Shown: positions 51,107 to 60,536, counted from the first letter of the stretch. The stretch: DNA of 64,000 nt from Rummeliibacillus sp044763875 (GCF_044763875.1 NZ_JBIWGZ010000004.1:124001-188000); one strand, 5' to 3'. Notes: generated by a model not told the origin, from the sequence alone. A program made the numbers and translations.

Positions 51107-52009
51107 TTAGGAAATTTGAACTCGAGTTGTTTTGAAGTTGTTTTTAATCAGCAGAAAGAAACTTAAGATTGCGCTTGGAAAATGCCGGTTTTTAACATAA
51201 CAAAAGTATACGGTTCTTTGTAATAAATCATTATTAATATAACGATAAGATAAGGTTGAAGGTAAAGCATCTTTTACATAGTTCTCAGGGAGAATAGTAA
51301 TACCAGCGCCATTTTCTACTAGAATTTTAGCCATTTCAAATCGTTCAATTTGGAATTCAATTTGTGGCTTAAGATCTATATGTTCAAATGCCCTCATAAT
51401 CTGGGAACACGTTTGAAAAGAGGGCATTCCTAAGATTAAAGGCACATTACATAAATCTTGTAAATCAATGTTTTCTCTTAACATTAGAGGATGATTATTA
51501 GGAAGAACCACCACAAATTTTTCGGTATATAACGGTACAGCTTCAATTGTTTCATCGATGATTTCTTGGTTTGTCACAACCGCATGAACCTCGTATCGCA
51601 ATAGAGCCTCTAATACGGTTTTACTATAAAGCGTATCAATCAACGTAAAATCATTATGAGGATAAGTTTGTTTATGTTCATACATTAATCTGGCAAACCA
51701 CCTATTAGCTGATTCAATCATTCCAATGATAATTTCAACACGATCTCCATCAATAATGTCTTGTATTTCCTCTTGTAAAATATTCATCTCTTGCAACATT
51801 TTGTTAGCTCGTTCATACAATAATTTCCCCACTTCTGTGAGTTGTAAATTACGAGTAGTGCGTTCTAAAAGCGGAGTTCCAAGTTCTCTTTCTAAATTTT
51901 GAATAGAGTTGCTTAATGATGGTTGTGATATATGGAGCGCTCTAGCTGCCTTTGAAAAACTATGATATTTAACGATTGTGATGAAATATGTCATTTGTTT
52001 TAAATCCAT
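51107..52009 (-). CDS. LysR-family regulator of hutG-gltS
   Basis: A 300-residue LysR-type regulator: helix-turn-helix at the start (YHSFSKAARALHISQPSLSNSIQNLERELG) and a substrate-binding domain. It is divergent from the hutG-gltS operon with a 131-base gap that holds LysR-type dyads, so it probably controls that operon in response to glutamate or a histidine breakdown product. That link is inference. Confidence 0.92.
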   Translation of the reverse strand: MDLKQMTYFITIVKYHSFSKAARALHISQPSLSNSIQNLERELGTPLLERTTRNLQLTEVGKLLYERANKMLQEMNILQEEIQDIIDGDRVEIIIGMIESANRWFARLMYEHKQTYPHNDFTLIDTLYSKTVLEALLRYEVHAVVTNQEIIDETIEAVPLYTEKFVVVLPNNHPLMLRENIDLQDLCNVPLILGMPSFQTCSQIMRAFEHIDLKPQIEFQIERFEMAKILVENGAGITILPENYVKDALPSTLSYRYINNDLLQRTVYFCYVKNRHFPSAILSFFLLIKNNFKTTRVQIS

Positions 52010-52034
52010 ATGAATATCAACTCCTAACTCATTT

Positions 52035-52110
52035 ATAGTTTTTAACTATTATAATATTAAAAATGAGTATTAGAAATTATAAAAAAATAAATCTATACTG
52101 AAATTATAGA
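52035..52110. promoter_or_regulatory. LysR-type operator region between divergent genes
   Basis: ATAGTT-TTT-AACTAT (52,035-52,049) is a perfect T-N11-A type dyad of the LysR family. TCTATA (52,092-52,097) and TATAGA (52,105-52,110) form a second dyad close to the hutG start. Confidence 0.65.
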
Positions 52111-52140
52111 ATTTTTCGAAAGCACAAAGGAGTGTAGAGA

Positions 52141-53097
52141 ATGTATAAAGAAACAGATGCTCTGATTTGGAGTGGGAGAACAGATAGTACCATCCGTTTA
52201 GAAAGTTTTCGTTATCATCAAGTCATGAATTGTCTACCTGTTTATCAGCTACAACAGATATCAGGAAAGAAACTTTCTATCATTGGATTTGAATGTGATG
52301 AAGGTGTTAGAAGAAACAAGGGGAGAGTTGGCGCTAGAAAGGCACCAAATGAAATTAGAAAACAATTAGCAAGCAATGCTTGGAGAGGGCCTCAAGAAAT
52401 TGGTTTATATGATGTAGGCAATATATCTTGTGAAGGGAAACTATTAGAAGATGCGCAAGCGGAGTTAGGTAGTTATGTGAAAGAAATATTAAATGCAAAT
52501 TCAAAATGTATTGTTATAGGTGGGGGGCATGAAACACTCTATGGACATTATCTTGGAGTTCGAGAAAGTGTAGGAAAAGAATCTAGAATTGGTTTAATAA
52601 ATATCGATGCTCACTTTGATCTCCGTGAATATGATGAACAAATTTCTTCTGGTACCATGTTTAAACAAATTCTTGATGAAGATCAAAATGTAGAATATTT
52701 TGTTTGTGGTATACAGCGATATGGTAATACAACAGAATTATTTAATCGTGCGGATGAATTAGGGGTTACATATTTGTATGAGGATGAAATGAGCTTTGAA
52801 TCTACTATAGAAACAGTGGATACATTTATAAAACGCTGCGACGTGATTCTTTTAACCTTATGTGCGGATGTATTAAGTGCAGCACATGCACCAGGGGTAA
52901 GTGCAACATCACCATTTGGCCTGGAACCGAAAATTGTAAGAAACATTATTCGCTATGTATGTGAAAATCCTAAAGTTACAAGTTTTAATATTTGTGAAGT
53001 AAATCCAGAGGTTGATGAGAATAATAGAACGGTTAAATTGGGAGCTTATTTAATTAATGAAGCGGTGATTGCTCTTCAAAAGGGGGAAAATAAATGA
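52141..53097 (+). CDS. hutG: formimidoylglutamase (arginase family)
   Basis: Enzyme of histidine breakdown that hydrolyses formiminoglutamate to glutamate and formamide. The 318-residue protein has the arginase-fold manganese motifs GGGHE (about 125-129), INIDAHFD and LCADVLSAAHAPGVSA. The sequence RNKGRVGARKAPNEIRKQLA is typical of HutG as against arginase or agmatinase. It is coupled to gltS (overlap of four bases). Other hut genes are not in the window, so the operon is an isolated piece. Confidence 0.88.
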   Translation: MYKETDALIWSGRTDSTIRLESFRYHQVMNCLPVYQLQQISGKKLSIIGFECDEGVRRNKGRVGARKAPNEIRKQLASNAWRGPQEIGLYDVGNISCEGKLLEDAQAELGSYVKEILNANSKCIVIGGGHETLYGHYLGVRESVGKESRIGLINIDAHFDLREYDEQISSGTMFKQILDEDQNVEYFVCGIQRYGNTTELFNRADELGVTYLYEDEMSFESTIETVDTFIKRCDVILLTLCADVLSAAHAPGVSATSPFGLEPKIVRNIIRYVCENPKVTSFNICEVNPEVDENNRTVKLGAYLINEAVIALQKGENK

Positions 53098-54275
53098 TTG
53101 AAATCAACCAAATTACGACTCTATTTTTAGCTGTAGCTTTGTATATACTAGGTACATATCTTGTAAAGAAAGTAAATTTTCTTAATCGATTTTGTATTCC
53201 TGCTCCAGTTGTTGGTGGATTAATCTTTGCGATTGTTGCAACGATTTTAAAGACGACGGGAATTGTAGAAATAGTATTAGATACTTCTTTACAATCCATT
53301 TTCATGGTTACATTCTTTACAACAATTGGTTTGGGAGCAAGTTTTAAACTGGTAAAGCTCGGAGGAAAACTATTAATTATTTATTGGTTAGCTTGTGGCT
53401 TTCTTGCACTAATGCAAAATGTAATTGGGGTTTCATTGGCTAAAATGTTTGATATTAACCCACTATTCGGCGTGATGGCAGGAGCAGTTTCCATGGAAGG
53501 TGGACATGGGGCTGCTGCAGCTTATGGTCAAACAATCGAGGAATTAGGAGTTTCTTCAGCAGTAACGATTGGAATGGCTGCAGCTACCTGTGGTTTGGTT
53601 GCAGGTGGTTTAGTAGGTGGACCAGTTGTACAGTATTTGGTTAACAAATTTAACTTAAAACCATCTACTGAAGAAATGGAAGAATATATTGACAACGATG
53701 AGAAACCTGTAGAAGAAAAATCATTTATGCATCAAGTATTCTTAATTACACTTTGTATGGCTGTAGGTACATATGTTGGAGACTTTTTTACATCACTAAC
53801 AGGCTTTGTATTGCCAGGTTATGTTGGAGCTATGTTTACTGCTGTTGTAGCCCGTAATATTATGGATCGAGTAAAACCTGGCTTCGTTAATATGAAGGAA
53901 ATTAACCTAATTGGTGATGTTTCGTTAGGTGTTTTTCTTTCAATGGCGTTAATGAGTATTAAGCTTTGGGAAATTGCTGACCTAGCATTGCCTCTTTTCG
54001 GTATTATTATCGTACAGGTTCTATTTATTGTCCTATTCGGAGTTTTTGTATTATTCCGCTTATTAGGAAAAGATTATGATGCAGCTGTCATGGTAGCCGG
54101 ATTCTTAGGTCATGGTTTAGGGGCAACTCCAAATGCGATGGCTAATATGTCTGCTGTAGTAAATAAATTCGGTCCATCCCGCAGGGCATTCTTAATCGTA
54201 CCTATAGTTGGTGCGTTTTTAATCGATGTGTTTGGAATGCCAATCATCATTACAACGATTAATTTATTTAAATAA
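53094..54275 (+). CDS. gltS: sodium/glutamate symporter
   Basis: Sodium-coupled glutamate carrier of the GltS family. The 393-residue protein has about ten membrane segments and two glycine-rich repeats: VVGGLIFAI and GAVSMEGGHGAAAAYG in the first half, and FLGHGLGATPNAMANM in the second. The start overlaps the hutG stop. Next to a glutamate-producing enzyme it may take up or release glutamate. Confidence 0.93.
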   Translation: MIEINQITTLFLAVALYILGTYLVKKVNFLNRFCIPAPVVGGLIFAIVATILKTTGIVEIVLDTSLQSIFMVTFFTTIGLGASFKLVKLGGKLLIIYWLACGFLALMQNVIGVSLAKMFDINPLFGVMAGAVSMEGGHGAAAAYGQTIEELGVSSAVTIGMAAATCGLVAGGLVGGPVVQYLVNKFNLKPSTEEMEEYIDNDEKPVEEKSFMHQVFLITLCMAVGTYVGDFFTSLTGFVLPGYVGAMFTAVVARNIMDRVKPGFVNMKEINLIGDVSLGVFLSMALMSIKLWEIADLALPLFGIIIVQVLFIVLFGVFVLFRLLGKDYDAAVMVAGFLGHGLGATPNAMANMSAVVNKFGPSRRAFLIVPIVGAFLIDVFGMPIIITTINLFK

Positions 54276-54286
54276 GAAAACGGATG

Positions 54287-54325
54287 ACCAGCAAATATCT
54301 ATCAGATATTTGCTGGTTTCTTGTT
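54287..54325 (+). terminator. terminator after gltS
   Basis: A perfect 14-bp stem (54,287-54,300 with 54,304-54,317) is followed by TTCTTGTTT. Confidence 0.85.
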
Positions 54326-54329
54326 TATA

Positions 54330-54752
54330 TTAAGCCTGAGGTTTAAGAGAGGGTATTCTCTCTTTGCGAAATGCAACAAAGAACCAAATCACATTGACTA
54401 TAATAGCTAAACTACAAACGACTAAGACATTAACCAGTGCTGGAATTGAATAATTTATTGAATTTCCGATGACCAAAGCAATAAATAATACGAAAGCAAA
54501 AATTATAATGCCGAAAGCACATAGAAATGTCATGATGTATATTATCCAATCCAAACCGGTGAGATACAAGAATAAAGGAATCGCATAAAAGAGAAGAATA
54601 CTACCAATCGATTCCCACATTCCCTGAGAGTTAAACTTATTTGCATTTTCCCCCAATTCTGATAACGGTGATAACGAACCGGCAATAATTATTGTACAAA
54701 ATAATATTGCAGAAATAATTGTAACTACACTAATGCTTTTTTTATTTGTCAT
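54330..54752 (-). CDS. four-helix membrane protein (140 aa)
   Basis: A 140-residue membrane protein with hydrophobic segments at about 10-27, 47-65, 70-95 and 104-127 and a short basic tail. AGGAGG lies six bases before ATG. It follows the 54,761 gene by eight bases in the same operon. No family is recognised. Confidence 0.65.
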   Translation of the reverse strand: MTNKKSISVVTIISAILFCTIIIAGSLSPLSELGENANKFNSQGMWESIGSILLFYAIPLFLYLTGLDWIIYIMTFLCAFGIIIFAFVLFIALVIGNSINYSIPALVNVLVVCSLAIIVNVIWFFVAFRKERIPSLKPQA

Positions 54753-54760
54753 AGATCCTC

Positions 54761-55240
54761 CTAAGTTTTATTTTTTCTTTTTAGAGCTAAGTTACGGAAA
54801 AGTATTAATAAAATAATCACGATTATGGCCAAGCCAATCATTTTAAGCAACTCTGAATGTTCCTTTAAAAAGAATGAAAGGGAGAAGGTTTGTTTATATT
54901 CAATGGTTGCCTTCAGATACTCATTACCATCTCTCACAGCGATTGCATTGGAAGTTTTTTTACCTACAATTTGATAATACTTAGTTCCAATATCGTACCT
55001 ATTTGAGGCGTTTCCGTTAAAATCGCCAATTTCATCTGGTATCGTATCGACTTCACCAATCTCCTTACCGATTTTATCGTCTGGAATCCTTTCATCTAAT
55101 ACTTGATAGACATACCCATCCCATGATACAAACGGATACGCCCATTTAAGTGCATTTACAGAAGTTGTGAATAACAAAAAGAAAATAATCATAAATAGCA
55201 AATTCATAATTGGGTGTCTTGATAAATATTTTCTAATCAA
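54761..55240 (-). CDS. membrane protein with outer domain (159 aa)
   Basis: A 159-residue protein with a membrane segment near 13-31, an outer domain (WDGYVYQVLDERIPDDKIGKEIG, then GTKYYQIVGK and AIAVRDGNEYLKA) and a second segment near 128-148. TTG 55,240 is preferred because AAGGAGG lies seven bases upstream; an ATG 33 codons earlier has none. Similar outer domains occur in Bacillales proteins without known function. Confidence 0.65.
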   Translation of the reverse strand: MIRKYLSRHPIMNLLFMIIFFLLFTTSVNALKWAYPFVSWDGYVYQVLDERIPDDKIGKEIGEVDTIPDEIGDFNGNASNRYDIGTKYYQIVGKKTSNAIAVRDGNEYLKATIEYKQTFSLSFFLKEHSELLKMIGLAIIVIILLILFRNLALKRKNKT

Positions 55241-55528
55241 AATCGCCTCCTTTTTATGAAGATACATCCATAATATTCCCATATTTTGCGATCCTGAAAT
55301 TTTACTCGTTACTTCATGAGTAAATAGCCCATTTTGCATAATCGTTAGCTTTTCGCCATTATGTTGAATAACAGACTTTGTGTTTAGAAAAAAATTTCAC
55401 TAAAATTCTTACGGAAAATTTTAGTGTTTTTCTATATTTATACGTGAAGGTAATGAAAAAAATTTCAATTTTCGCTTAAAAAGGAAGCAAACAATTTCTC
55501 TTTGGCCAAAATTTTTGCTTAACATAGT

Positions 55529-56488
55529 TCATTTTTCAAGATCAGTAAGGAACTGTTTTAATTCTTTTGCAATTTCCTTCGATTTTTCATGATGAATATA
55601 ATGATTTGTGTTTTCAAAGATGATTTGTTTTGAGTGAGTCGAAATGGATAATAGCTCCTGTTGCGTTTTCTCCCAATGATCATAACCATTGTTTGTGGCT
55701 GAAAAAATGAGAATAGGAATAGCCCCGATTGTTCCACTACTTAAAATTGTTTCTCCGTTTTCGCTCATCTGTTCTAGTTCTTCTTTCATATTAGGGTTAT
55801 TCATATTTTTTAATGCCATATTTACTTTTAGATTCTGTATTTCTTGTGGCAAGCCATCAATATCAATGAATAAACTATCCATTGCACCTGTTTTTGCAAG
55901 TAAGTTCATAATTCCGAAATCTCGAAGTCCTTTCAAAGCTATCCAACCTAGATATTGCGATTTACCTAGTTGATAGTTTTTGGCGTATTGTGGGCTGATC
56001 CCATCAATCATCACTAAAGCCTTTACTTCTTCAGGATATAATTGAGCGTATCGTATGATTTCAAGAGTTCCCATTGAATGTCCAATGAAAATATAAGGTG
56101 GCTTCTCCTGTGATTTTTGCAGTAGCTCGCGCAATTCTTTTACAACTGTGTCGATATCTCTAGAAGAAGAAGTGTCTTCACTCCAACCATACCCAGGGCG
56201 TTCGTATAAGGCGAAATGCATATTGATGTCTAATTTAATGTAAAGCGGATAAAAATCTGCGAAAGGCGTTGTTGTACCACTTCCCGAAGTTAAAACTATG
56301 GTAGGTTTAGGTTCAGATTTTTTCTCATTTTTATAAATATGTATTTGATGATCATTCACTTCTATCATTTCTCCAACTGGAGGATATTTCTTCGTATTTT
56401 CTGATACATCAAATCTGTAATATAAATGTCCAACTAATAAAAGAAGAATAGCTATTGCTATAGGAATGGTGAACTTTTTCTTTTTAAT
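55529..56488 (-). CDS. membrane-anchored alpha/beta hydrolase, probable ATT start
   Basis: A 319-residue alpha/beta hydrolase with an N-terminal membrane anchor. The lid-free core has IVLTSGSG, RPGYGWS, IGHSMGTLE (nucleophile serine in GHSMG), MIDGI and a terminal NHYIHHEKS (catalytic histidine). The first standard start is ATG 56,368, but the frame continues upstream through a perfect signal-anchor (KKKKFTIPIAIAILLLLVGH) to ATT 56,488. GGGGTG lies seven bases before it and an in-frame TGA two codons further up. ATT is therefore the most likely start. Substrate unknown. Confidence 0.8.
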   Translation of the reverse strand: MKKKKFTIPIAIAILLLLVGHLYYRFDVSENTKKYPPVGEMIEVNDHQIHIYKNEKKSEPKPTIVLTSGSGTTTPFADFYPLYIKLDINMHFALYERPGYGWSEDTSSSRDIDTVVKELRELLQKSQEKPPYIFIGHSMGTLEIIRYAQLYPEEVKALVMIDGISPQYAKNYQLGKSQYLGWIALKGLRDFGIMNLLAKTGAMDSLFIDIDGLPQEIQNLKVNMALKNMNNPNMKEELEQMSENGETILSSGTIGAIPILIFSATNNGYDHWEKTQQELLSISTHSKQIIFENTNHYIHHEKSKEIAKELKQFLTDLEK

Positions 56489-56674
56489 ATTTACTCACCC
56501 CTTTCATTTATTACTAAATTAACAAATAATTACTTTTATGTTATAATTATAACTAATTTATTTCAATACCAAAGGAAAAAATATTTTGTTATTTCCTAGG
56601 TCAAGCTTGAGAAAGAAAATAATGTGCATGCAAATAAATAATTTAGAGACAAATGTGAAAGTGTGGGGGATTTG

Positions 56675-56821
56675 ATGAAGTTTACGAATAAGAAGCAAAT
56701 TCAAAAGCTTTATCGAATGCAAATACAAGAAAAGAAAGAACAGGAAATCATATTTGTTGAAATGATCATTATCGTAGTCATTGCTGGTGTCGCGATTGCG
56801 ATAAGCAATTATATTGGATAA
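56675..56821 (+). CDS. small single-pass membrane protein (48 aa)
   Basis: A 48-residue protein with a basic, glutamine-rich start (MKFTNKKQIQKLYRMQIQ) and one hydrophobic segment (about 26-44). GGGGGAT lies before the ATG. It looks like a small membrane protein; function unknown. Confidence 0.5.
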   Translation: MKFTNKKQIQKLYRMQIQEKKEQEIIFVEMIIIVVIAGVAIAISNYIG

Positions 56822-56946
56822 AATTTTGTAATTCGTATGACTTTAAATAGAAATCTTAAACTAGATTTTCAATAATGCCAAGATTTATTTTGTGGAAATT
56901 CGGAGTACCATAGAGATTTTATTTTATAAACAAATGAGGTAGGAAA

Positions 56947-57681
56947 ATGAAACATGTTTATGCATTCGAAAGCAAAAGTGAATATGATCAATACGATAAA
57001 ATCATTCAGAAATTTAAAAAGAAATTGATTGAATATGAGCAAATATTAAAAAGAGATTTCTCGTTAGATGATAGCCCTAATGCAGTAGTATGGACTTCTT
57101 CCCAATTAGCGACGGAAACATTTTCTACTATTCCATTACCTGCGTACACGAGTAAAAATGTAATCTATATGTCTCCGGATATCGAAGAATGGCGGAAATT
57201 ATTTATTCGACAATTAGATAATAAAAACGTACATAAGATTCGACAGTTTTACGAGAGCTATTCTGAAGTACACTTATTTGTCATACTTGCGCATGAACTA
57301 ACACATCATCTCGATTTATTTATAGATGATTTTGATGATGAATGGACAAATAGTATTTGGTTTGAAGAGGGCATGTGCTTTTACTTGCCAAGAAAGCTAC
57401 TCCTTAATGAAGCAGATTTTCAACAAATCTTACAAGTAGAGAAGGAATTAATTCAAGAATTCTCAAGTGAGTATGGTCATCATTCCTTAGATGATTTTGG
57501 CATAGAATCCTACACAGAGAGTTTATCGAGTATTATGTTTGACTATTGGAGAAGCTTTATTCAAATATATGAGTTAGTTGAAAGACGCTATAACCATAAT
57601 ATTCTGGAATTATTTAATGACTATCATCATTGGCACAATCAAGGTAGAAAAATTCCATTGACTCAATTTTTTTCTATGTAA
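56947..57681 (+). CDS. putative zinc metallopeptidase (HExxH)
   Basis: A 244-residue cytoplasmic protein with a gluzincin-type zinc site: LAHELTHHLDLF (HExxH, about residues 118-122) and a downstream WFEEGMCFYL whose glutamate would be the third ligand. The rest has no recognised domain. TGAGGTAGG lies before the ATG. It stands alone. Substrate unknown. Confidence 0.8.
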   Translation: MKHVYAFESKSEYDQYDKIIQKFKKKLIEYEQILKRDFSLDDSPNAVVWTSSQLATETFSTIPLPAYTSKNVIYMSPDIEEWRKLFIRQLDNKNVHKIRQFYESYSEVHLFVILAHELTHHLDLFIDDFDDEWTNSIWFEEGMCFYLPRKLLLNEADFQQILQVEKELIQEFSSEYGHHSLDDFGIESYTESLSSIMFDYWRSFIQIYELVERRYNHNILELFNDYHHWHNQGRKIPLTQFFSM

Positions 57682-57840
57682 AATTTTTAGATTCAAGAAT
57701 CCTATAATAGAAAGTAGAATCATTCGATTGTTACATGGTTATTCGATTTGCTAAGAATCATCGTATTTCTGGAGAATGCTACCGGTTAAGTAGTATAGAA
57801 AATTGGGGGCTTAAAAGATTAATAGAGAGGAGAATGTGTA

Positions 57841-58380
57841 ATGGAGTTTCCAAAATTAGAAACTGAAAGACTTCAGTTAGTTCAAATTACAAAAGATCAT
57901 GCTCAATCCTATTATAATATAATGTCAAATGAGAAGGTGACTAAGTATTATGGAATGGATCCTTTGAAAAGTATTGAAGATGCTTTTAAAATGATTGATT
58001 CGTTTCAGAAAACGTTCGAGAGCAATAAAGGCATAAGATGGGGAATGATTGTGAAAGAAACAGGAGATTTCGTTGGTACAATTGGGTTAAATAATCTGAA
58101 CATTGGAAGTAAAAAAGCTGAAATTGGATATGAACTTCATCCTGCATACTGGAACAAAGGTTTTACGACAGAAGCAGTTAAAGAAGTGTTACGTTATTCC
58201 TTTGAAGATTTAGATTTGTTTAGAATTGGGGCAGTTACTTATCCGCAAAACACTGCTTCTAATCAATTATTGTTACGAATAGGCTTTAAAAAAGAAGGCT
58301 TGCTAAGAGGTTACATCTATCAAAATAATCAATCTCATGATGCCTTCGTTTTTTCATTGCTCCACACAGAAGTAAAGTAA
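57841..58380 (+). CDS. GNAT N-acetyltransferase, RimJ/RimL type
   Basis: A 179-residue GNAT enzyme: LETERLQLVQITKDHAQSYY at the start, GTIGLNN, EIGYELHPAYWNKGFTTEAVKEVL (acetyl-CoA loop) and NTASNQLLLRIGFKKEGLLRGY. AGAGAGGAG precedes ATG. Similar to, but not a close copy of, the enzyme at 25,039. Substrate unknown. Confidence 0.9.
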   Translation: MEFPKLETERLQLVQITKDHAQSYYNIMSNEKVTKYYGMDPLKSIEDAFKMIDSFQKTFESNKGIRWGMIVKETGDFVGTIGLNNLNIGSKKAEIGYELHPAYWNKGFTTEAVKEVLRYSFEDLDLFRIGAVTYPQNTASNQLLLRIGFKKEGLLRGYIYQNNQSHDAFVFSLLHTEVK

Positions 58381-58475
58381 TTGTTTTTCGCTTGAATCAA
58401 TTTTATAAATCCATTTTTGTTTTTAATCCGAACATGATACACATTTACTTTTCACTATAGAAGTTAATTGACAAT

Positions 58476-58503
58476 GCCTCATTATTAAGTGAGGCGTTTT
58501 TCT
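58476..58503 (+). terminator. terminator after acetyltransferase gene
   Basis: GCCTCA (58,476-58,481) pairs with TGAGGC (58,490-58,495), followed by GTTTTT. Confidence 0.85.
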
Positions 58504-58625
58504 TTGTTTATAAAAGAAAGGAAACTCTTACTCTAAATTAAATAGCAACTAAATCTACTAAAGTACAAATATTTTGAAGAGATTTGACATAGTGTTTAGT
58601 AGCTTATTAATGGAGAGGGTGAGAG

Positions 58626-59027
58626 ATGGTGAAAATGAATGGAAAGGTTATATTTAATGGAACATTATTAGCTGGGTTACTTATATGCACTTCAATTGGA
58701 CATTATATTACGAATTCTGAAGCAACACCATCTATGAAAATAATGGAGAAAAAACAACAAAAAAATGAAGGTGCAATCAATATGAAAGAAATTGAACAAG
58801 CACAATTGATTGAAAAAGTTACAGAGCAGCTGAAGAAAAAGGGATATCAAGTTGGCTTTATACTTTCCATATATCCGGAAAATAAGAAGGAAATAGAAGC
58901 CGTTGTAAGATCAGAAACGAAGGATAAGGAAAAGACTATTCAAGAAATTACACGTACGATTGATGAAATTGCGAAAGAAAATAAATTAGGTGTGTTTAAT
59001 ACAATCGTGAATTTTCCAGATGAATAA
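58626..59027 (+). CDS. membrane-anchored small protein of unknown function
   Basis: A 133-residue protein with one N-terminal anchor or signal segment (VIFNGTLLAGLLICTSIGHYI, residues 8-28) and an outer helical and mixed domain (LIEKVTEQLKKKGYQVGFIL, DKEKTIQEITRTIDEIAKEN). GAGAGG lies before the start. No family is recognised. Confidence 0.65.
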   Translation: MVKMNGKVIFNGTLLAGLLICTSIGHYITNSEATPSMKIMEKKQQKNEGAINMKEIEQAQLIEKVTEQLKKKGYQVGFILSIYPENKKEIEAVVRSETKDKEKTIQEITRTIDEIAKENKLGVFNTIVNFPDE

Positions 59028-59111
59028 GATGGTTAAATATCTAAAAATAGGGGCAGCGATACTGATCGTTGTCCTCTTGAAATTAAAGGCACTAATTCTA
59101 GGATAAATGCG

Positions 59112-59159
59112 TTGACTTTATTTTCGAAGATGTGTTACTATTATCTCGAATTAAAGATA
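59112..59159 (+). promoter_or_regulatory. promoter with MhqR-like operator before marR-type gene
   Basis: TTGACT (59,112-59,117), 18 bases, then TACTAT (59,136-59,141) form the promoter. TATCTCGAATTAAAGATA (59,142-59,159) just after it resembles the B. subtilis MhqR operator, with an intact left half and a degenerate right half. Autoregulation is likely. Confidence 0.65.
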
Positions 59160-59192
59160 CTAGAATTAAAGGTAATAAAAGTGGTGATACGA

Positions 59193-59627
59193 ATGGAACT
59201 AGAAAATAAAGAATTAAAAGCTTTAACAGTAATATTTCGTGCCTCCCAAGCGATTCAAGAAGTGATTCGAAAAGATGTAGCTTCATACGATCTTAATTCA
59301 ACTGAATTTGCGGTACTTGAACTTCTTTATCATAAAGGTGAACAACCGATTCAAACAGTTGGTAAAAAAATATTGATTGCAAGTAGCAGTATTACGTATG
59401 TGATTGACAAATTAGAGAAAAAACAACTTGTTTTACGTAGAGATTGCCCAAATGATCGACGAGTAATCTATGCAACATTGACAACAAAAGGCAATGAGCT
59501 TATGGATCAGATTTTTCCTCTGCATCAAGAAAAAGTTGCGGGCATATTTGGGTGTCTAGAAGAAAATGAGTTAGATAAAATAATAGAGCTGATGAAGAAA
59601 ATTGGATATCAGGCAGAGAAGCTCTAA
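59193..59627 (+). CDS. MarR-family regulator, MhqR-like
   Basis: A 144-residue MarR-type winged-helix repressor: LNSTEFAVLELLYHKGEQPIQ, then IASSSITYVIDKLEKKQLVLR (recognition helix) and DRRVIYATLTTKGNELM. It resembles MhqR, which senses quinones and related electrophiles. Sites resembling the MhqR operator lie before this gene and after it. ATG 59,193 is chosen; longer frames run through the promoter. It probably controls the FMN reductase at 59,943. Confidence 0.85.
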   Translation: MELENKELKALTVIFRASQAIQEVIRKDVASYDLNSTEFAVLELLYHKGEQPIQTVGKKILIASSSITYVIDKLEKKQLVLRRDCPNDRRVIYATLTTKGNELMDQIFPLHQEKVAGIFGCLEENELDKIIELMKKIGYQAEKL

Positions 59628-59645
59628 TTTTTTTTTAATAATATA

Positions 59646-59659
59646 TCTCGAAATCGAGA
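59646..59659 (+). promoter_or_regulatory. MhqR-type operator upstream of FMN reductase gene
   Basis: TCTCGA-AA-TCGAGA is a perfect inverted repeat with the same half-site as the operator before the MarR-type gene. It lies about 300 bases before the FMN reductase start, likely next to its promoter. Confidence 0.75.
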
Positions 59660-59879
59660 GAATGTACAGTAGTACTAGGGGTATTATTTGAGTGGGAAAT
59701 CGATGGTCCAGGATTTATGGGTGACGAGCTTTATAAAACAATAGGAGGAATTTTTTTCATTACCTCCATTTTTAGAGGAGAAGTATGACAAAAATGAAAA
59801 ACTGGTACGTCCAATTAATACAGTTCAAAGCATAATGGAATAAGAATAAGAATACTTTTAAGGAGGTGAAATTTTATAA
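59660..59879 (+). other. leader with two ribosome sites and short remnants
   Basis: About 220 bases between operator and reductase. It holds two ribosome-site-like sequences, AGGAGG (59,742) and GAGGAG (59,776), each with only a very short frame after it (one reads MTKMKNWYVQLIQFKA-stop). A decayed small gene of the same operon is likely. Confidence 0.35.
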
Positions 59880-59942
59880 ATGGGTTTTTTACAAAGTTTA
59901 TTTGGTAAGAATATAGATGAAAAACAAACTGGAGGAGATAAA

Positions 59943-60479
59943 ATGGTTAAAATCGGTATTATCTTAGGCTCAACACGTGAAGGAAGAGTAAGTCCACAAG
60001 TAGGTCAATGGGTTAAAGAATTAGCAGACAAACGCGGCGATGCAGAATACGAAATTATTGATATCGCAGAATTCAAATTACCACTATTAGGCGAACCTGG
60101 ATTAGATGCATCAGGTGCAGCTGCTTGGTCACAAAAAGTTGCTGCTTGTGACGGTTTTGTATTTATCGCTCAAGAATATAACCACTCTATCACAGGTGCA
60201 TTGAAAAACGCATTAGATTACTTACGTGAAGAATGGAATAACAAAGCAGCAGGTATCGTATCTTACGGTTCAGTAGGTGGTGCTCGTGCAGCAGAACATT
60301 TGCGAGGTATTTTGGGCGAATTATTAGTCGCAGATGTTCGCGTACACCCAGCATTATCATTATTTACTGACTTCGAAAACGGTTCAGTTTTCAAACCAAA
60401 AGAGGTTCAAGCGGATTCAGTAAACCAAATGCTAGATCAAGTAATTGCATGGTCAACTGCATTAAAAACAATTCGATAA
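59943..60479 (+). CDS. NADPH-dependent FMN reductase
   Basis: Flavodoxin-like reductase of 178 residues that reduces FMN, azo dyes or quinones with NADPH. Motifs: IILGSTREGRVSPQVGQW (phosphate loop, residues 5-22), AQEYNHSITGALKNALDYL and SYGSVGGARAAEHLR. ATG 59,943 follows GGAGG closely. An upstream in-frame ATG at 59,880 (MGFLQSLFGKN) with AAGGAGG further away would add 21 residues and cannot be excluded. Control by the MhqR-like protein is probable. Confidence 0.92.
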   Translation: MVKIGIILGSTREGRVSPQVGQWVKELADKRGDAEYEIIDIAEFKLPLLGEPGLDASGAAAWSQKVAACDGFVFIAQEYNHSITGALKNALDYLREEWNNKAAGIVSYGSVGGARAAEHLRGILGELLVADVRVHPALSLFTDFENGSVFKPKEVQADSVNQMLDQVIAWSTALKTIR

Positions 60480-60500
60480 TTCGTTTTGAATTGATCATAG

Positions 60501-60536
60501 GAGCATGTGCATGTAAATTTGCATATGCTCTTTTTG
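60501..60536 (+). terminator. terminator after FMN reductase
   Basis: GAGCATGTGCA (60,501-60,511) pairs with TGCATATGCTC (60,520-60,530), one G-U pair, followed by TTTTT. Confidence 0.88.
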
